64,000 bases of DNA from Chitinophagaceae bacterium (lineage in GTDB: Bacteria > Bacteroidota > Bacteroidia > Chitinophagales > Chitinophagaceae). The stretch covers positions 32,371 to 96,370 of the forward strand of contig CANHCY010000003.1 in assembly GCA_947459295.1 (NCBI GenBank). The letters run 5' to 3'. The position numbers were made by a program, and so were the translations under genes. Numbering within the stretch: the stretch's first letter is position 1; the number at the start of each line of letters is the position of its first letter. Under the pieces are notes generated by a model that ran no database searches, had not been told where the DNA came from, and saw only the letters and a program-made list of their open reading frames with translations. This document shows, piece after piece, positions 1-9,407 of this stretch.

Positions 1-1407
1 TTAAATGGTTGCTACAATGCACTTAGAGAACCGCTTTTAAACGAGTGGAAGCTTACAGAACTAAGAAGCGATAATACCATTATGGGTAACGCTGGAAGTA
101 AATCTGTCCCAAATAGAGATCTAAGTGATTTGGATTTATTTGTTCCAAGTACTTCTCACCAAGCGATTTATAGTTATTGGATCGCAAATTATTTTAATAT
201 TAGAAACCTGAATGTCATTTTAAATAGTTTGAATGTAAACTATAGTCCTACTACTGGCACCTTGGTTTCAGATACAACCAAAGTTAAAATTACGCCAACG
301 GAAAAAAGAGCTGCTGTTGCAGAAGCTGCATTTATTAGAGCCTATCATTATTTTAATTTGGTTCGATTATTTGGCGGCGTGTTTTTAATTCATGAACCTG
401 TTGGTCCGTTTGATGCAATTGCTATCAACAGATCTACAGAAGCTGATATCTATAAGCTTATAATTGCCGATTTACAATATGCTGCAGATAATGGTGCCAA
501 TGTAAAATATGCATCTATTCCTGTAACAAGTTTGGGTAAGGTAAATAGTTGGACAGCAAAAGCTTTACTTGCTAAAGTATATTTAACACTGAATAGAAAA
601 GCGGATGCTGCTACTTTATTAACGGATATTATTGCAAATAGTGGATATGGCTTAGTTCCAAATTACGCTGATATTTTTGCTACTACCAATGAAATGAACA
701 GAGAAGTATTATTTGCTGTTCGCTATAAAGCAGGTGGTATTGGACAAGGGTCTCCTTTTCCTAACTTTTTTGCTCCTGAGTTAAGTGGAACGGCAATTAT
801 TAATGGTGATGGATCTGGTTTTAATACCCCTACTGCAGATCATTTTGCTGCATACAATACACTTGATCTAAGAAGAGATATTAGTATTGGATCATTTGGT
901 ACAGCAAAAATGTTGTTTCCTAAAAAAATGATTTCTCCAGTATCCATTAAAGGTGATGGTGAAAGTGATTGGATTGTTATCAGGTATGCAGATGTGTTGC
1001 TTATGTTAGCAGAAGCACAAGGTAATACTGCATCTAGTTTGGCACTTATCAACCAAACCAGAACAAGAGCAGGACTTCCAGCATTAACAGCTACTACTGT
1101 AACGACTGATGCAATTTTTGCAAATGAATTAGCTGCCGAAAGAAGGTTAGAATTTTCGTTCGAAAATGTTAGATGGTTTGACATGTTGCGTTACAGGACA
1201 ACCCTGCCAACACTGGATCCGGTTGCAGCCATAAAAGCTAATTTTAGCGCACTATTTGCGGCTCATTATTCTAAATATCCTGCGCCAGCACCTACACTTC
1301 CTACCATTCAGAGTTATGTAACAAGCGATAAATTATTACTTCCTATTCCACAGCGTGAAATAGACAATAATACCAAACTTGTAATTCCTCAGAATCCAGG
1401 TTACTAA
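1..1407 (+). CDS. SusD/RagB-family nutrient-binding outer membrane lipoprotein, 5'-truncated by the window edge
   Basis: The frame is open from base 1 (LNGCYNALREPLLNEWKLTELRSDNTIM... continuous with the listed ORF at 82). SusD-like TPR/RagB features: EKRAAVAEAAFIRAYHYFNLVRLFGG, RYADVLLMLAEA, ELAAERRLEFSFENVRWFDMLRY, terminal LLPIPQREIDNN..L.QNPGY. Confidence 0.93.
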   Translation, partial: LNGCYNALREPLLNEWKLTELRSDNTIMGNAGSKSVPNRDLSDLDLFVPSTSHQAIYSYWIANYFNIRNLNVILNSLNVNYSPTTGTLVSDTTKVKITPTEKRAAVAEAAFIRAYHYFNLVRLFGGVFLIHEPVGPFDAIAINRSTEADIYKLIIADLQYAADNGANVKYASIPVTSLGKVNSWTAKALLAKVYLTLNRKADAATLLTDIIANSGYGLVPNYADIFATTNEMNREVLFAVRYKAGGIGQGSPFPNFFAPELSGTAIINGDGSGFNTPTADHFAAYNTLDLRRDISIGSFGTAKMLFPKKMISPVSIKGDGESDWIVIRYADVLLMLAEAQGNTASSLALINQTRTRAGLPALTATTVTTDAIFANELAAERRLEFSFENVRWFDMLRYRTTLPTLDPVAAIKANFSALFAAHYSKYPAPAPTLPTIQSYVTSDKLLLPIPQREIDNNTKLVIPQNPGY

Positions 1408-1416
1408 ACATTATAG

Positions 1417-1448
1417 ATACCCCCTAGCTTAATTTAGTTAGGGGGTAT
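1417..1448 (+). terminator. Intrinsic-terminator-like hairpin after susD
   Basis: Perfect 10-bp inverted repeat ATACCCCCTA (1417-1426) / TAGGGGGTAT (1439-1448), 10 bp past the SusD stop. The T-tract is weak. Confidence 0.6.
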
Positions 1449-1486
1449 TATTAAACGAATTGAACTTAATTGAGTCGAATCATTGT

Positions 1487-2656
1487 ATGATAAAAGCAAT
1501 ATTGATAAGTTTATTATGTTTAGTTTTTATAACTAAAGGAACTTGTCAGGGTAGCTTGATTCAAAAGGTTACAAAAACACTTTCTAAACAAGTATTGCTA
1601 GATGCAAATCAAGCATTACAAGAGGAGCCAGTAACGGTTACAAGTGCTAGTTGTGAGCGTTCTAAAGGCGGCAAACACGATTTTTTTTCTGAAGGAGATT
1701 ATTGGTGGCCAGATTCACTTCATCCAAATGGCCCTTACATTCAGCGAGATGGATTTACAAATCCACAAAATTTTACTGCCCACCGACTCGCAATGATTCG
1801 CTTCAGTAAATTGGTGGGTACTTTAACTTCGGCATATATACTTACAAAAAACACAAAATACAGCGCAGCTGCTGTTAGGCATATAAAAGCTTGGTTTATT
1901 GACACGGCTACCCTTATGAATCCTTCACTTTTATATGGGCAAGCAATTACGCGTAAGGTTTCTGGAAGAGGTATTGGCATTATCGATATGATTCAGATGG
2001 TAGAAGTGGCCCAAAGCATTTCAGTTTTAGAAAAAAATAGCCTTATACTTAAAAAAGACATCGTTGAAATAAAAAAATGGTTTACAAATTATCTGACATG
2101 GGTTACCACACACCCATACGGAATTGATGAAAGAGAAGCAAAAAATAACCATGGAACCTGTTGGGTAATGCAGGTTGCTGTTTTTGCAAAACTTGTGGGT
2201 GATACTAGTTTATTGCAGTATTGCACAAAACGGTATCAAGAAGTTTTATTACCAGGTCAATTAGCGGACAATGGAAGTTTTCCATTAGAATTGAAAAGAA
2301 CAAAGCCTTATGGATATTCTTTATTCAATTTAGATGCTATGACAACGATAACGCATGTTTTATCGACACAACAACAAGATTTATTTAGTTTTTCTTATAA
2401 ACCAGAAGTTGGAATTAAAAAGGCGATCGATTTTATGTTCCCTTTTATAGCCAATAAACAAAATTGGCCGTATCAAAAAGACGTGATGTATTGGGAGGAG
2501 TGGCCTGTGTCGCCCATCGCATTGCTATTTGGCGCTAAGGCTTTTGATAATTCAACTTGGCTCAATACTTGGGCAAGTCTAGAACACTTTCCAAAAAATG
2601 AAGAAGTGATTCGAAATACACCCATTAGAAATCCACTTATTTGGTTGCATAATTAA
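1487..2656 (+). CDS. Alginate-lyase-superfamily polysaccharide lyase (PF05426-like; PL38/PL5-like)
   Basis: Signal peptide MIKAILISLLCLVFITKGTCQ. Family-typical FFSEGDYWWPDSLHPNGPYIQRDGFTNPQNFTAHR and NNHGTCWVMQVAVFAKL, DNGSFPLELKRTKPYGYSLFNLDAM. ATG at 1487 preferred over the TTG at 1460. Confidence 0.82.
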   Translation: MIKAILISLLCLVFITKGTCQGSLIQKVTKTLSKQVLLDANQALQEEPVTVTSASCERSKGGKHDFFSEGDYWWPDSLHPNGPYIQRDGFTNPQNFTAHRLAMIRFSKLVGTLTSAYILTKNTKYSAAAVRHIKAWFIDTATLMNPSLLYGQAITRKVSGRGIGIIDMIQMVEVAQSISVLEKNSLILKKDIVEIKKWFTNYLTWVTTHPYGIDEREAKNNHGTCWVMQVAVFAKLVGDTSLLQYCTKRYQEVLLPGQLADNGSFPLELKRTKPYGYSLFNLDAMTTITHVLSTQQQDLFSFSYKPEVGIKKAIDFMFPFIANKQNWPYQKDVMYWEEWPVSPIALLFGAKAFDNSTWLNTWASLEHFPKNEEVIRNTPIRNPLIWLHN

Positions 2657-2679
2657 TTGAAAAATTAAAATACATATAC

Positions 2680-4266
2680 ATGAAAAAGTTTACCCCCTTG
2701 TTAATGTTGCAGCTACTATTATTGATAGTAGGTGTTCATGCGCAAAAACAAAAGCCCAATATTTTATTTATTGCGGTAGATGATTTAAGGCCGGAGCTTG
2801 GTGCTTATGGTAGCAAGTTGGTTAAAACACCCAATATTGATAGGCTTGCTAAAATGAGTACTGTGTTTATGAACAATTACTGCCAACAATCGGTTTGTGG
2901 TCCAACCCGCGCTAGCATTATGACTGGTATGCGTCCAGATCATACAAAAGTTTGGGATTTAAAAACGCAGATGCGTGATATGAATCCGGACATTGTAACC
3001 CTTCCTCAATATTTAATTACACAGGGGTATAACACCGTTGGTGGTGGTAAAATATACCATCCGAGTAGCGCTATTAAAAAAATCGATCCTGTTTCATGGA
3101 ACATGCCTTATATAGAACCTAAAGCGTCTGATTTTGCAAACGGACTTGGTTTGCCTGCTAATAAGCAATACCAAAAGCCTGAAAATAAAGCGCTGTTTGC
3201 TGTAAAAAAAGAAAGAGCAACCAGAGACAATGATGATGAAGAGCCAACTACTATTAAAGGGCCTTCTACAGAAAATATTGATGTGCCAGATAACGCTTAT
3301 GAAGATGGTGTTTTAGCATTACTTGCTAAAGATCAGCTCATAAAAATGGCAAAAGATACCAAGCCTTATTTTATGGCAGTGGGTTTTCATAAACCACACT
3401 TACCATTTGTGGCTCCAAAAAAATATTGGGATTTATACAATAGAGAAGATATGCAACTGGCTGCTTTTCGCGAGCACGCTAACAATGCACCGGAACTTGC
3501 CTACCATAAATCTGGTGAGTTAAGAAACTATATCGATATCCCTGCTTTTGCAACATTCAATCAGCCAGGTAATCACGTGTATTTGAAAGAAGAAAAGCAA
3601 AAAGAATTGATTCATGGCTATATGGCTGCAGTTTCCTACACCGATGCACAAATTGGTATTTTGTTAAATACATTGGATTCATTAGGAACTTTAAATAATA
3701 CTATTATTGTTTTATGGGGAGATCATGGATGGCATTTAGGCGATCATGATTTATGGGAAAAGCATACCAATTTAGAAAATGCCACTAGAGCTCCATTGAT
3801 TATTGCTGCACTTGGCTTGAAGGCTGGTAAATCAAATTCTTTGAGTGAACACGTAGATATCTTTCCAACTATTTGTGCATTGGCGGGGGTGCCTGTGCCT
3901 ACTCAGCTTCAAGGCAAAAGCCTAAAGCCAGTAATGCAAAATAATAAAGCAGTAGTTAAGAATTTTTCTATGAGCCAATACCCTAGAAAATTGAGTAAAG
4001 AGGATATGAAAAAATTTGGTACTGAATCTAATAAAATAATGGGTTACAGTATGCGTACTGATAAATACCGTTATACGCTTTGGGTTAATGATTTTACGTC
4101 AAGCGATATGTTTAGTGATAAAAAAATATACGCACAAGAAATGTATGATTATACAAAAGATCCATTAGAAAAAGAAAATGTTTTTGCTGATAAGGCATAC
4201 AGTAAAGTGGCAAAAGAAATGCATGAAAAAATGCTTTCGTTTTTTGAGTCGCAAGTAAAAAAATAA
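2680..4266 (+). CDS. Sulfatase, iduronate-2-sulfatase-like (S1 family)
   Basis: NILFIAVDDLRPELGAYG; CxPxR signature VCGPTRASIMTG; WGDHGWHLGDHDLWEKHTN; signal peptide. Confidence 0.93.
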   Translation: MKKFTPLLMLQLLLLIVGVHAQKQKPNILFIAVDDLRPELGAYGSKLVKTPNIDRLAKMSTVFMNNYCQQSVCGPTRASIMTGMRPDHTKVWDLKTQMRDMNPDIVTLPQYLITQGYNTVGGGKIYHPSSAIKKIDPVSWNMPYIEPKASDFANGLGLPANKQYQKPENKALFAVKKERATRDNDDEEPTTIKGPSTENIDVPDNAYEDGVLALLAKDQLIKMAKDTKPYFMAVGFHKPHLPFVAPKKYWDLYNREDMQLAAFREHANNAPELAYHKSGELRNYIDIPAFATFNQPGNHVYLKEEKQKELIHGYMAAVSYTDAQIGILLNTLDSLGTLNNTIIVLWGDHGWHLGDHDLWEKHTNLENATRAPLIIAALGLKAGKSNSLSEHVDIFPTICALAGVPVPTQLQGKSLKPVMQNNKAVVKNFSMSQYPRKLSKEDMKKFGTESNKIMGYSMRTDKYRYTLWVNDFTSSDMFSDKKIYAQEMYDYTKDPLEKENVFADKAYSKVAKEMHEKMLSFFESQVKK

Positions 4267-4290
4267 ATGGATTCATTCAATACTATACAA

Positions 4291-5898
4291 ATGAAAAAGA
4301 TTTTAACGGTTGGTATTTTATCTGTGTTATTACACGGAGTTAGCCTAGGCCAAGCTGCTAAAAAGCCAAACATCTTATTTATTGCCGTAGATGATTTAAA
4401 GCCAATTATTGGCGCCTATGGCAATACATTTATTAAAACACCTAATTTAGATAGGCTTGCTAGTCGAGGTACTACTTTTTTAAATAATTATTGCCAGCAA
4501 GCGGTTTGTGGTCCAACCCGAGCAAGTATTATAACTGGTATGCGCCCAGACTATACCAAAATTTGGGATTTAAAAACACAGATCCGTGCGGTAAGCCCGG
4601 ATATTGTAACCATGCCACAATACCTAATAACACAAGGCTACTCTACGCAGGGTATAGGTAAGGTGTTTGATCCGCGAAATGTTGACGCCAACTTGGATAA
4701 GCAATCATGGAGTGTACCGTATTATAAAACCGACAAAAAATATTATGTGCCCGGCATGGGAGAGCCTGCAGAAGGTCGTTACCAAGATCCTGCAACCAAG
4801 CTTGCTGTAGAAAAGGTGATTAATGAAGCGCTAGCTGCTGGGAAAACAAAAGCCCAAGCAAATGATGAAGCCGGTATAAAAATAAAGCCCGCCACCGAAT
4901 CTTTGGATGTTCCGGATAATGCTTATACCGATGGTGCCAATATTTTGCAAGCAAAAGATATTTTAGGCAAGTTGAGTAAATCAGATCAGCCATTTTTCTT
5001 TGCTGTTGGTATTGCAAAACCGCATTTACCATTTGTTGCCCCAAAAAAATATTGGGATTTATATAAAAGAGAAGATATTACTATTGCCCCTTTCCAGGAA
5101 AAAATAACCAATTCGGTTGACGTTTCTTATCACACTGCTGGTGAGCTAAGGGCCTACACTGATATACCAGCTGATATTGCGGCGACTCCTCAAAAAGATT
5201 TTGGTCTTACACTTTCTGCCGATAAACAAAAAGAACTCATTCACGGCTATTATGCCGCTATTTCTTATACCGATGCACTTGTAGGTAAATTACTCGATGC
5301 CTTAGACTCACTTAATTTATCAAAAAATACCATCGTGGTATTATGGGGTGATCATGGATGGCATTTAGGCGATCATAATTTATGGTGTAAGCATAGTAAT
5401 TTTGAAGAAGCCACACACGCTCCACTTTTTATTAGTGCGCCGGGTATTAAAAGCAATAAAACAAAATCCTTTTCAGAACACGTAGACGTTTTTCCAACGC
5501 TTTGTGATTTGGCTGGAGTGCCAATTCCTGTTCAATTACAAGGTAAAAGTTTAAAACCTGTGATGGAAAATGCTACTGCTTCTGTAAAAGAATATTCGAT
5601 GAGTCAATACCCTAGAAGTAGTGCTGCTGAAGAGAGTGACAGGCTGGGTTATGCAGATGCTAATGTTATGGGTTATTCTATTAGAGAAAAGCAGTTTAGG
5701 TACACCATTTGGATGCGTAATAGTTTTAGATCTACCATGCCATTTAATCCTAAGTCTGTGATTGGAGATGAGCTGTATGATTATAAAGCAGATCCTCTAG
5801 AAAAGCACAACGTGGTTAAGGATAAAAAATATACAGAAACCGCTAAACGCTTAAAACAAGAAATGCTTCGATATTTTGAATCTCAAGTAAAAAAATAA
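4291..5898 (+). CDS. Sulfatase, iduronate-2-sulfatase-like (S1 family), paralogue of the preceding gene
   Basis: NILFIAVDDLKPIIGAYG; VCGPTRASIITG; WGDHGWHLGDHNLWCKHSN. Signal peptide supports ATG at 4291. Confidence 0.93.
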   Translation: MKKILTVGILSVLLHGVSLGQAAKKPNILFIAVDDLKPIIGAYGNTFIKTPNLDRLASRGTTFLNNYCQQAVCGPTRASIITGMRPDYTKIWDLKTQIRAVSPDIVTMPQYLITQGYSTQGIGKVFDPRNVDANLDKQSWSVPYYKTDKKYYVPGMGEPAEGRYQDPATKLAVEKVINEALAAGKTKAQANDEAGIKIKPATESLDVPDNAYTDGANILQAKDILGKLSKSDQPFFFAVGIAKPHLPFVAPKKYWDLYKREDITIAPFQEKITNSVDVSYHTAGELRAYTDIPADIAATPQKDFGLTLSADKQKELIHGYYAAISYTDALVGKLLDALDSLNLSKNTIVVLWGDHGWHLGDHNLWCKHSNFEEATHAPLFISAPGIKSNKTKSFSEHVDVFPTLCDLAGVPIPVQLQGKSLKPVMENATASVKEYSMSQYPRSSAAEESDRLGYADANVMGYSIREKQFRYTIWMRNSFRSTMPFNPKSVIGDELYDYKADPLEKHNVVKDKKYTETAKRLKQEMLRYFESQVKK

Positions 5899-5901
5899 AA
5901 G

Positions 5902-7209
5902 ATGAAATTTAAATCATTATTGCTAGCTGTATTAATTTCAAATACAGCTTTGCTAGCACAAACAAAAAAGCCCAATATCATTTACATTTTAGCTGATGAC
6001 TTAGGGATTGATGGCGTAAGTTGCTATGGTGCAGATTTATTTAAAACACCTGTCATTGATAAGCTAGCCTCAACAGGAATCAGGTATGCCAATGGCTATA
6101 CAGCACCTCTTTGTGGCCCATCACGCGCCTTAATTTTAACGGGCAGGTATGCTTTTAGAACAGGTGCGGTAAACCAAGACATGACGGGTTTGATGAAACC
6201 AACTGTAGAAACCATGATGCCAAAAATTTTAAAGCAGGCTGGCTATACAAGTTCGATGGTTGGTAAATGGGGACAGCTACCACTGGGTCCTGCCGAATTT
6301 GGATTTGATGATTACCTCCGCTTTTTTGGAAGTGGTGTTTATGTAACAACCACAGAAAAAAAGCAGAAGTACGTTTTAAATGGTCAGGAATCTATTCTAA
6401 AAGAAAATGAGTATATGCCTGATTTAATGCATACGCATATCGAAAACTTTTTATCAAAGCATACCAAGGACCCGTTTTATATGTATTACTCAATGGTGCA
6501 GGTGCATGGCGAAATTATTGCCACGCCTGATACAAAACCAGGTACTACCGATTTTAAAACCCTATATACTGATAATATCAATTATATGGATAAGCTAGTG
6601 GGCAAATTACTTCGTACACTTGATAGTTTAAAAATTAGAGAAAATACCATCATTGTTTTTATGGGGGACAATGGCACGGCAGGTCAGGCCGCAAATATTG
6701 GTACCGTTAATGGTAAAAAAATTGTTGGTAAAAAAGGGACAATGACAGAAGGTGGTAGCTTGGTTCCGTTAATTGTGAATTGGCCAAACGCAATTAAAAG
6801 AGGCATTGTTTCTAAAGATTTAATTGATGCCACCGATTTTATTCCAACGTTTGCCGAGCTAGCTGGAGCTCCACTTCCAACCAACAATATTTTGGATGGG
6901 AAAAGCTTTGCTTACAAATTAAAAGGTAGTTCAGGTACACCAAGAGATTGGATTTTTACCGAACTTGGTAATGATTGGTATGTTAGAAGTGCCAATTGGA
7001 AATTAAATAGAGCAGGAAATTTATTTGACATGCGCAATGCACCATTTGAAGAAAAAGAAGTGGCGGTAGATGATACGAATAAAGCAGAAAAAGATAAATT
7101 ACAAAAAGTTTTGGACGGATTAAATCCAGCAGGTGGTTATTTGGATAACGGCGATGGCAGCGGACGTCATGCTACTAAAGTAAAAGCAAAAAAAGAAGGA
7201 AAAAATTAA
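5902..7209 (+). CDS. Sulfatase (S1 family, arylsulfatase A-like), divergent from the two preceding
   Basis: NIIYILADDLGIDGVSCYGADLFKTPVIDKLA; LCGPSRALILTGR; FMGDNGTAG. Confidence 0.92.
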   Translation: MKFKSLLLAVLISNTALLAQTKKPNIIYILADDLGIDGVSCYGADLFKTPVIDKLASTGIRYANGYTAPLCGPSRALILTGRYAFRTGAVNQDMTGLMKPTVETMMPKILKQAGYTSSMVGKWGQLPLGPAEFGFDDYLRFFGSGVYVTTTEKKQKYVLNGQESILKENEYMPDLMHTHIENFLSKHTKDPFYMYYSMVQVHGEIIATPDTKPGTTDFKTLYTDNINYMDKLVGKLLRTLDSLKIRENTIIVFMGDNGTAGQAANIGTVNGKKIVGKKGTMTEGGSLVPLIVNWPNAIKRGIVSKDLIDATDFIPTFAELAGAPLPTNNILDGKSFAYKLKGSSGTPRDWIFTELGNDWYVRSANWKLNRAGNLFDMRNAPFEEKEVAVDDTNKAEKDKLQKVLDGLNPAGGYLDNGDGSGRHATKVKAKKEGKN

Positions 7210-7221
7210 ATCAATAAGTTT

Positions 7222-8145
7222 ATGAAAAGGGTAACGATCATCGGATTTGTATTGGCATGTTATTGTACGAGCGGATTTGCGCAAGCAACAGCCGCCGTTA
7301 CCCCTACTGTAACTGATTCTTCGAAATTTAAAACAGTGGCAGTTCCGTCAGGCTTTACGTCTCAATTAAATGTGGTGTACGCGAGGGTAAATGATTGGGA
7401 CGGTCGTATGGATTTGTATTTGCCTCCAACAAATGGTCCCCTCAATCCTGTTATCATTAATATTCATGGGGGCGGATGGAATCATGGTGCTAAAGAAGAG
7501 CAAGGTGGTTTTGCACCTTATTTTAAAGCAGGGTTTGCAGTGGCTAATATTGAATATAGATTAACTAGCCAAGCAACAGCGCCAGCTGCTATCGAAGACA
7601 CACGGTGTGCACTTATTTATTTAATTAAAAATGCAAAAGCACTTCATCTTGATCCCAATAAAATTATAATTATGGGTGGGTCTGCTGGAGGTCATTTGGC
7701 ATTAATGGGTGGCCTACTTCAAAACAATCACATTTTTGATACCAACTGTTCAGGCGTCGAAAATATTAATGTGGCAGCGATAATAGACAAGTACGGTATC
7801 GCAGATGTTAATGATTGGGCATATGGTCCTTACATAAAAAGTAAGTCGGCTACCAACTGGTTAGGATCAAAAAAAGAAGATCAAAGTTTTATCAAATCAG
7901 TTTCGCCTATTCATTGGGTTAAAAAAACAAGCCCGCCTGTATTTATTGTACATGGTGATGCTGATCCTACCGTACCTTATCAAGAATCGGTTGCGCTTCA
8001 CGCTGCCCTTGTTGCAGCTGGTGTAAAAACAGAATTTATTACGATACCAGGCGGCCTTCATGGTAAATTTGATAAAGATCAAAACGCCATGCTAAACACA
8101 GCAATATTTAAATTTATAGAATCGTTGGATGCGTTTAAAAAATAA
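7222..8145 (+). CDS. Secreted alpha/beta hydrolase, carbohydrate-esterase-like (BD-FAE/esterase-lipase type)
   Basis: Signal peptide; NIHGGGWNHG oxyanion motif; GGSAGGHLAL nucleophile elbow; VHGDADPTVPY; C-terminal GGLHG. Confidence 0.85.
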   Translation: MKRVTIIGFVLACYCTSGFAQATAAVTPTVTDSSKFKTVAVPSGFTSQLNVVYARVNDWDGRMDLYLPPTNGPLNPVIINIHGGGWNHGAKEEQGGFAPYFKAGFAVANIEYRLTSQATAPAAIEDTRCALIYLIKNAKALHLDPNKIIIMGGSAGGHLALMGGLLQNNHIFDTNCSGVENINVAAIIDKYGIADVNDWAYGPYIKSKSATNWLGSKKEDQSFIKSVSPIHWVKKTSPPVFIVHGDADPTVPYQESVALHAALVAAGVKTEFITIPGGLHGKFDKDQNAMLNTAIFKFIESLDAFKK

Positions 8146-8153
8146 AACTTGCG

Positions 8154-9407
8154 ATGAAATTAAAAGGCTTGCGTTGGTGGATTTTAAGTTTGATAGGGCT
8201 TGCTACTGTTGTTAATTACATCGACCGTAACGCACTTGCTATTATGTGGCCCGGTATTGCATCGGAATTGCAAATGAATAAATCGGAGTATGCGTTTATT
8301 GTAAGTTGTTTTACCATTGCATACGCCATTAGTCAGGCCCTCAGTGGCAAATTATTTGATGCCATTGGCACCAGACTTGGATTTGTTGTTTCAATTGTGG
8401 TATGGAGTATTTCGGCTGCTTTTCACGCTGCGGCAAGAGGTATTATGAGCTTTTCAATTTTTAGGGCACTATTAGGTTTAGGAGAAGCGGGTAATTGGCC
8501 GGGTGCTGCAAAAAGTAATGCCGAATGGTTTCCTGTAAAAGAGCGTGCGCTTGCGCAAGGTATTTTTAATGCAGGCGCTTCAATTGGTAGTATAATTTCT
8601 GCGCCACTTATTGCTTTTTTATATGGGTTTATAGGATGGAAAGCTACATTTATTTTAATTGGACTGCTTGGTTTATTGTGGCTTATCCCATGGCTATGGA
8701 TCAATAAAAAAACGCCAGATGCGCACCCTTGGTTAACAGAGGAGGAGCGTCAATATATCTTGGATGGTCAACAACCAGCGGATCCATCAGATAGTGGACT
8801 TTCTTTTAAGCAAATTTTACAAATCAGACAAAGTTGGAGTATTTTATTGTCTCGCTTTTTACTCGATCCTATTTGGTGGTTGTTTGTGATTTGGCTTCCC
8901 CTTTATTTAGCAGATAAATTTCATTTTGATATTAAAGCCATAGGTGCATTTGCTTGGTTTCCTTATGTGGGCGCCATGATTGGTGGCATTGGCGGTGGTT
9001 GGTTATCAGGGCGTTTATTAAAAGCTGGCTGGAGCGTTACCAAAACCAGAAAATCCATTGTACTACTTGGCGGTTTATTTATGTTTCCTGCACTACTCAC
9101 TATTATTGGGCTCAATAATCCATCTTATGCAATGATTGCTATATTTTTTGCACTCTTTGGGTTTCAAATAATAATTGGTACCATACAAACCATGCCTTCC
9201 GATTATTTATCGGGTAAAGCTGTAGGTACACTATCGGGGCTCGGTGGTTTTGCAGCCAATATGGGTGTGCTCGCCACCACATGGATGGTGCCTGCGCTTA
9301 CAAAAACATCCTACACGCCGTTTTTTATATTAGCAGCTACGCTCGTGCCACTTGGTATTGCGGTTTTATTTATCTTCAGTGGAAGAATAGAAAAAATAAA
9401 ACGATAA
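8154..9407 (+). CDS. MFS transporter, hexuronate (ExuT/anion:cation symporter)-like
   Basis: NYIDRNALAIMWPGI, FRALLGLGEAGNWPGAAKSNAEWFPVKERALAQGIFNAGASIGSII, typical of the ACS/ExuT family. Confidence 0.85.
   Translation: MKLKGLRWWILSLIGLATVVNYIDRNALAIMWPGIASELQMNKSEYAFIVSCFTIAYAISQALSGKLFDAIGTRLGFVVSIVVWSISAAFHAAARGIMSFSIFRALLGLGEAGNWPGAAKSNAEWFPVKERALAQGIFNAGASIGSIISAPLIAFLYGFIGWKATFILIGLLGLLWLIPWLWINKKTPDAHPWLTEEERQYILDGQQPADPSDSGLSFKQILQIRQSWSILLSRFLLDPIWWLFVIWLPLYLADKFHFDIKAIGAFAWFPYVGAMIGGIGGGWLSGRLLKAGWSVTKTRKSIVLLGGLFMFPALLTIIGLNNPSYAMIAIFFALFGFQIIIGTIQTMPSDYLSGKAVGTLSGLGGFAANMGVLATTWMVPALTKTSYTPFFILAATLVPLGIAVLFIFSGRIEKIKR

Noticed and set aside
840-1184. Antisense ORF opposite the first SusD (114 aa) and many similar shadow ORFs (e.g. 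1741-1980, 4820-5044, 13077-13343, 28092-28694)
   Set aside because: They lie wholly inside well-supported genes on the other strand, lack recognisable domains and look compositional (frame mirror of coding sequence).
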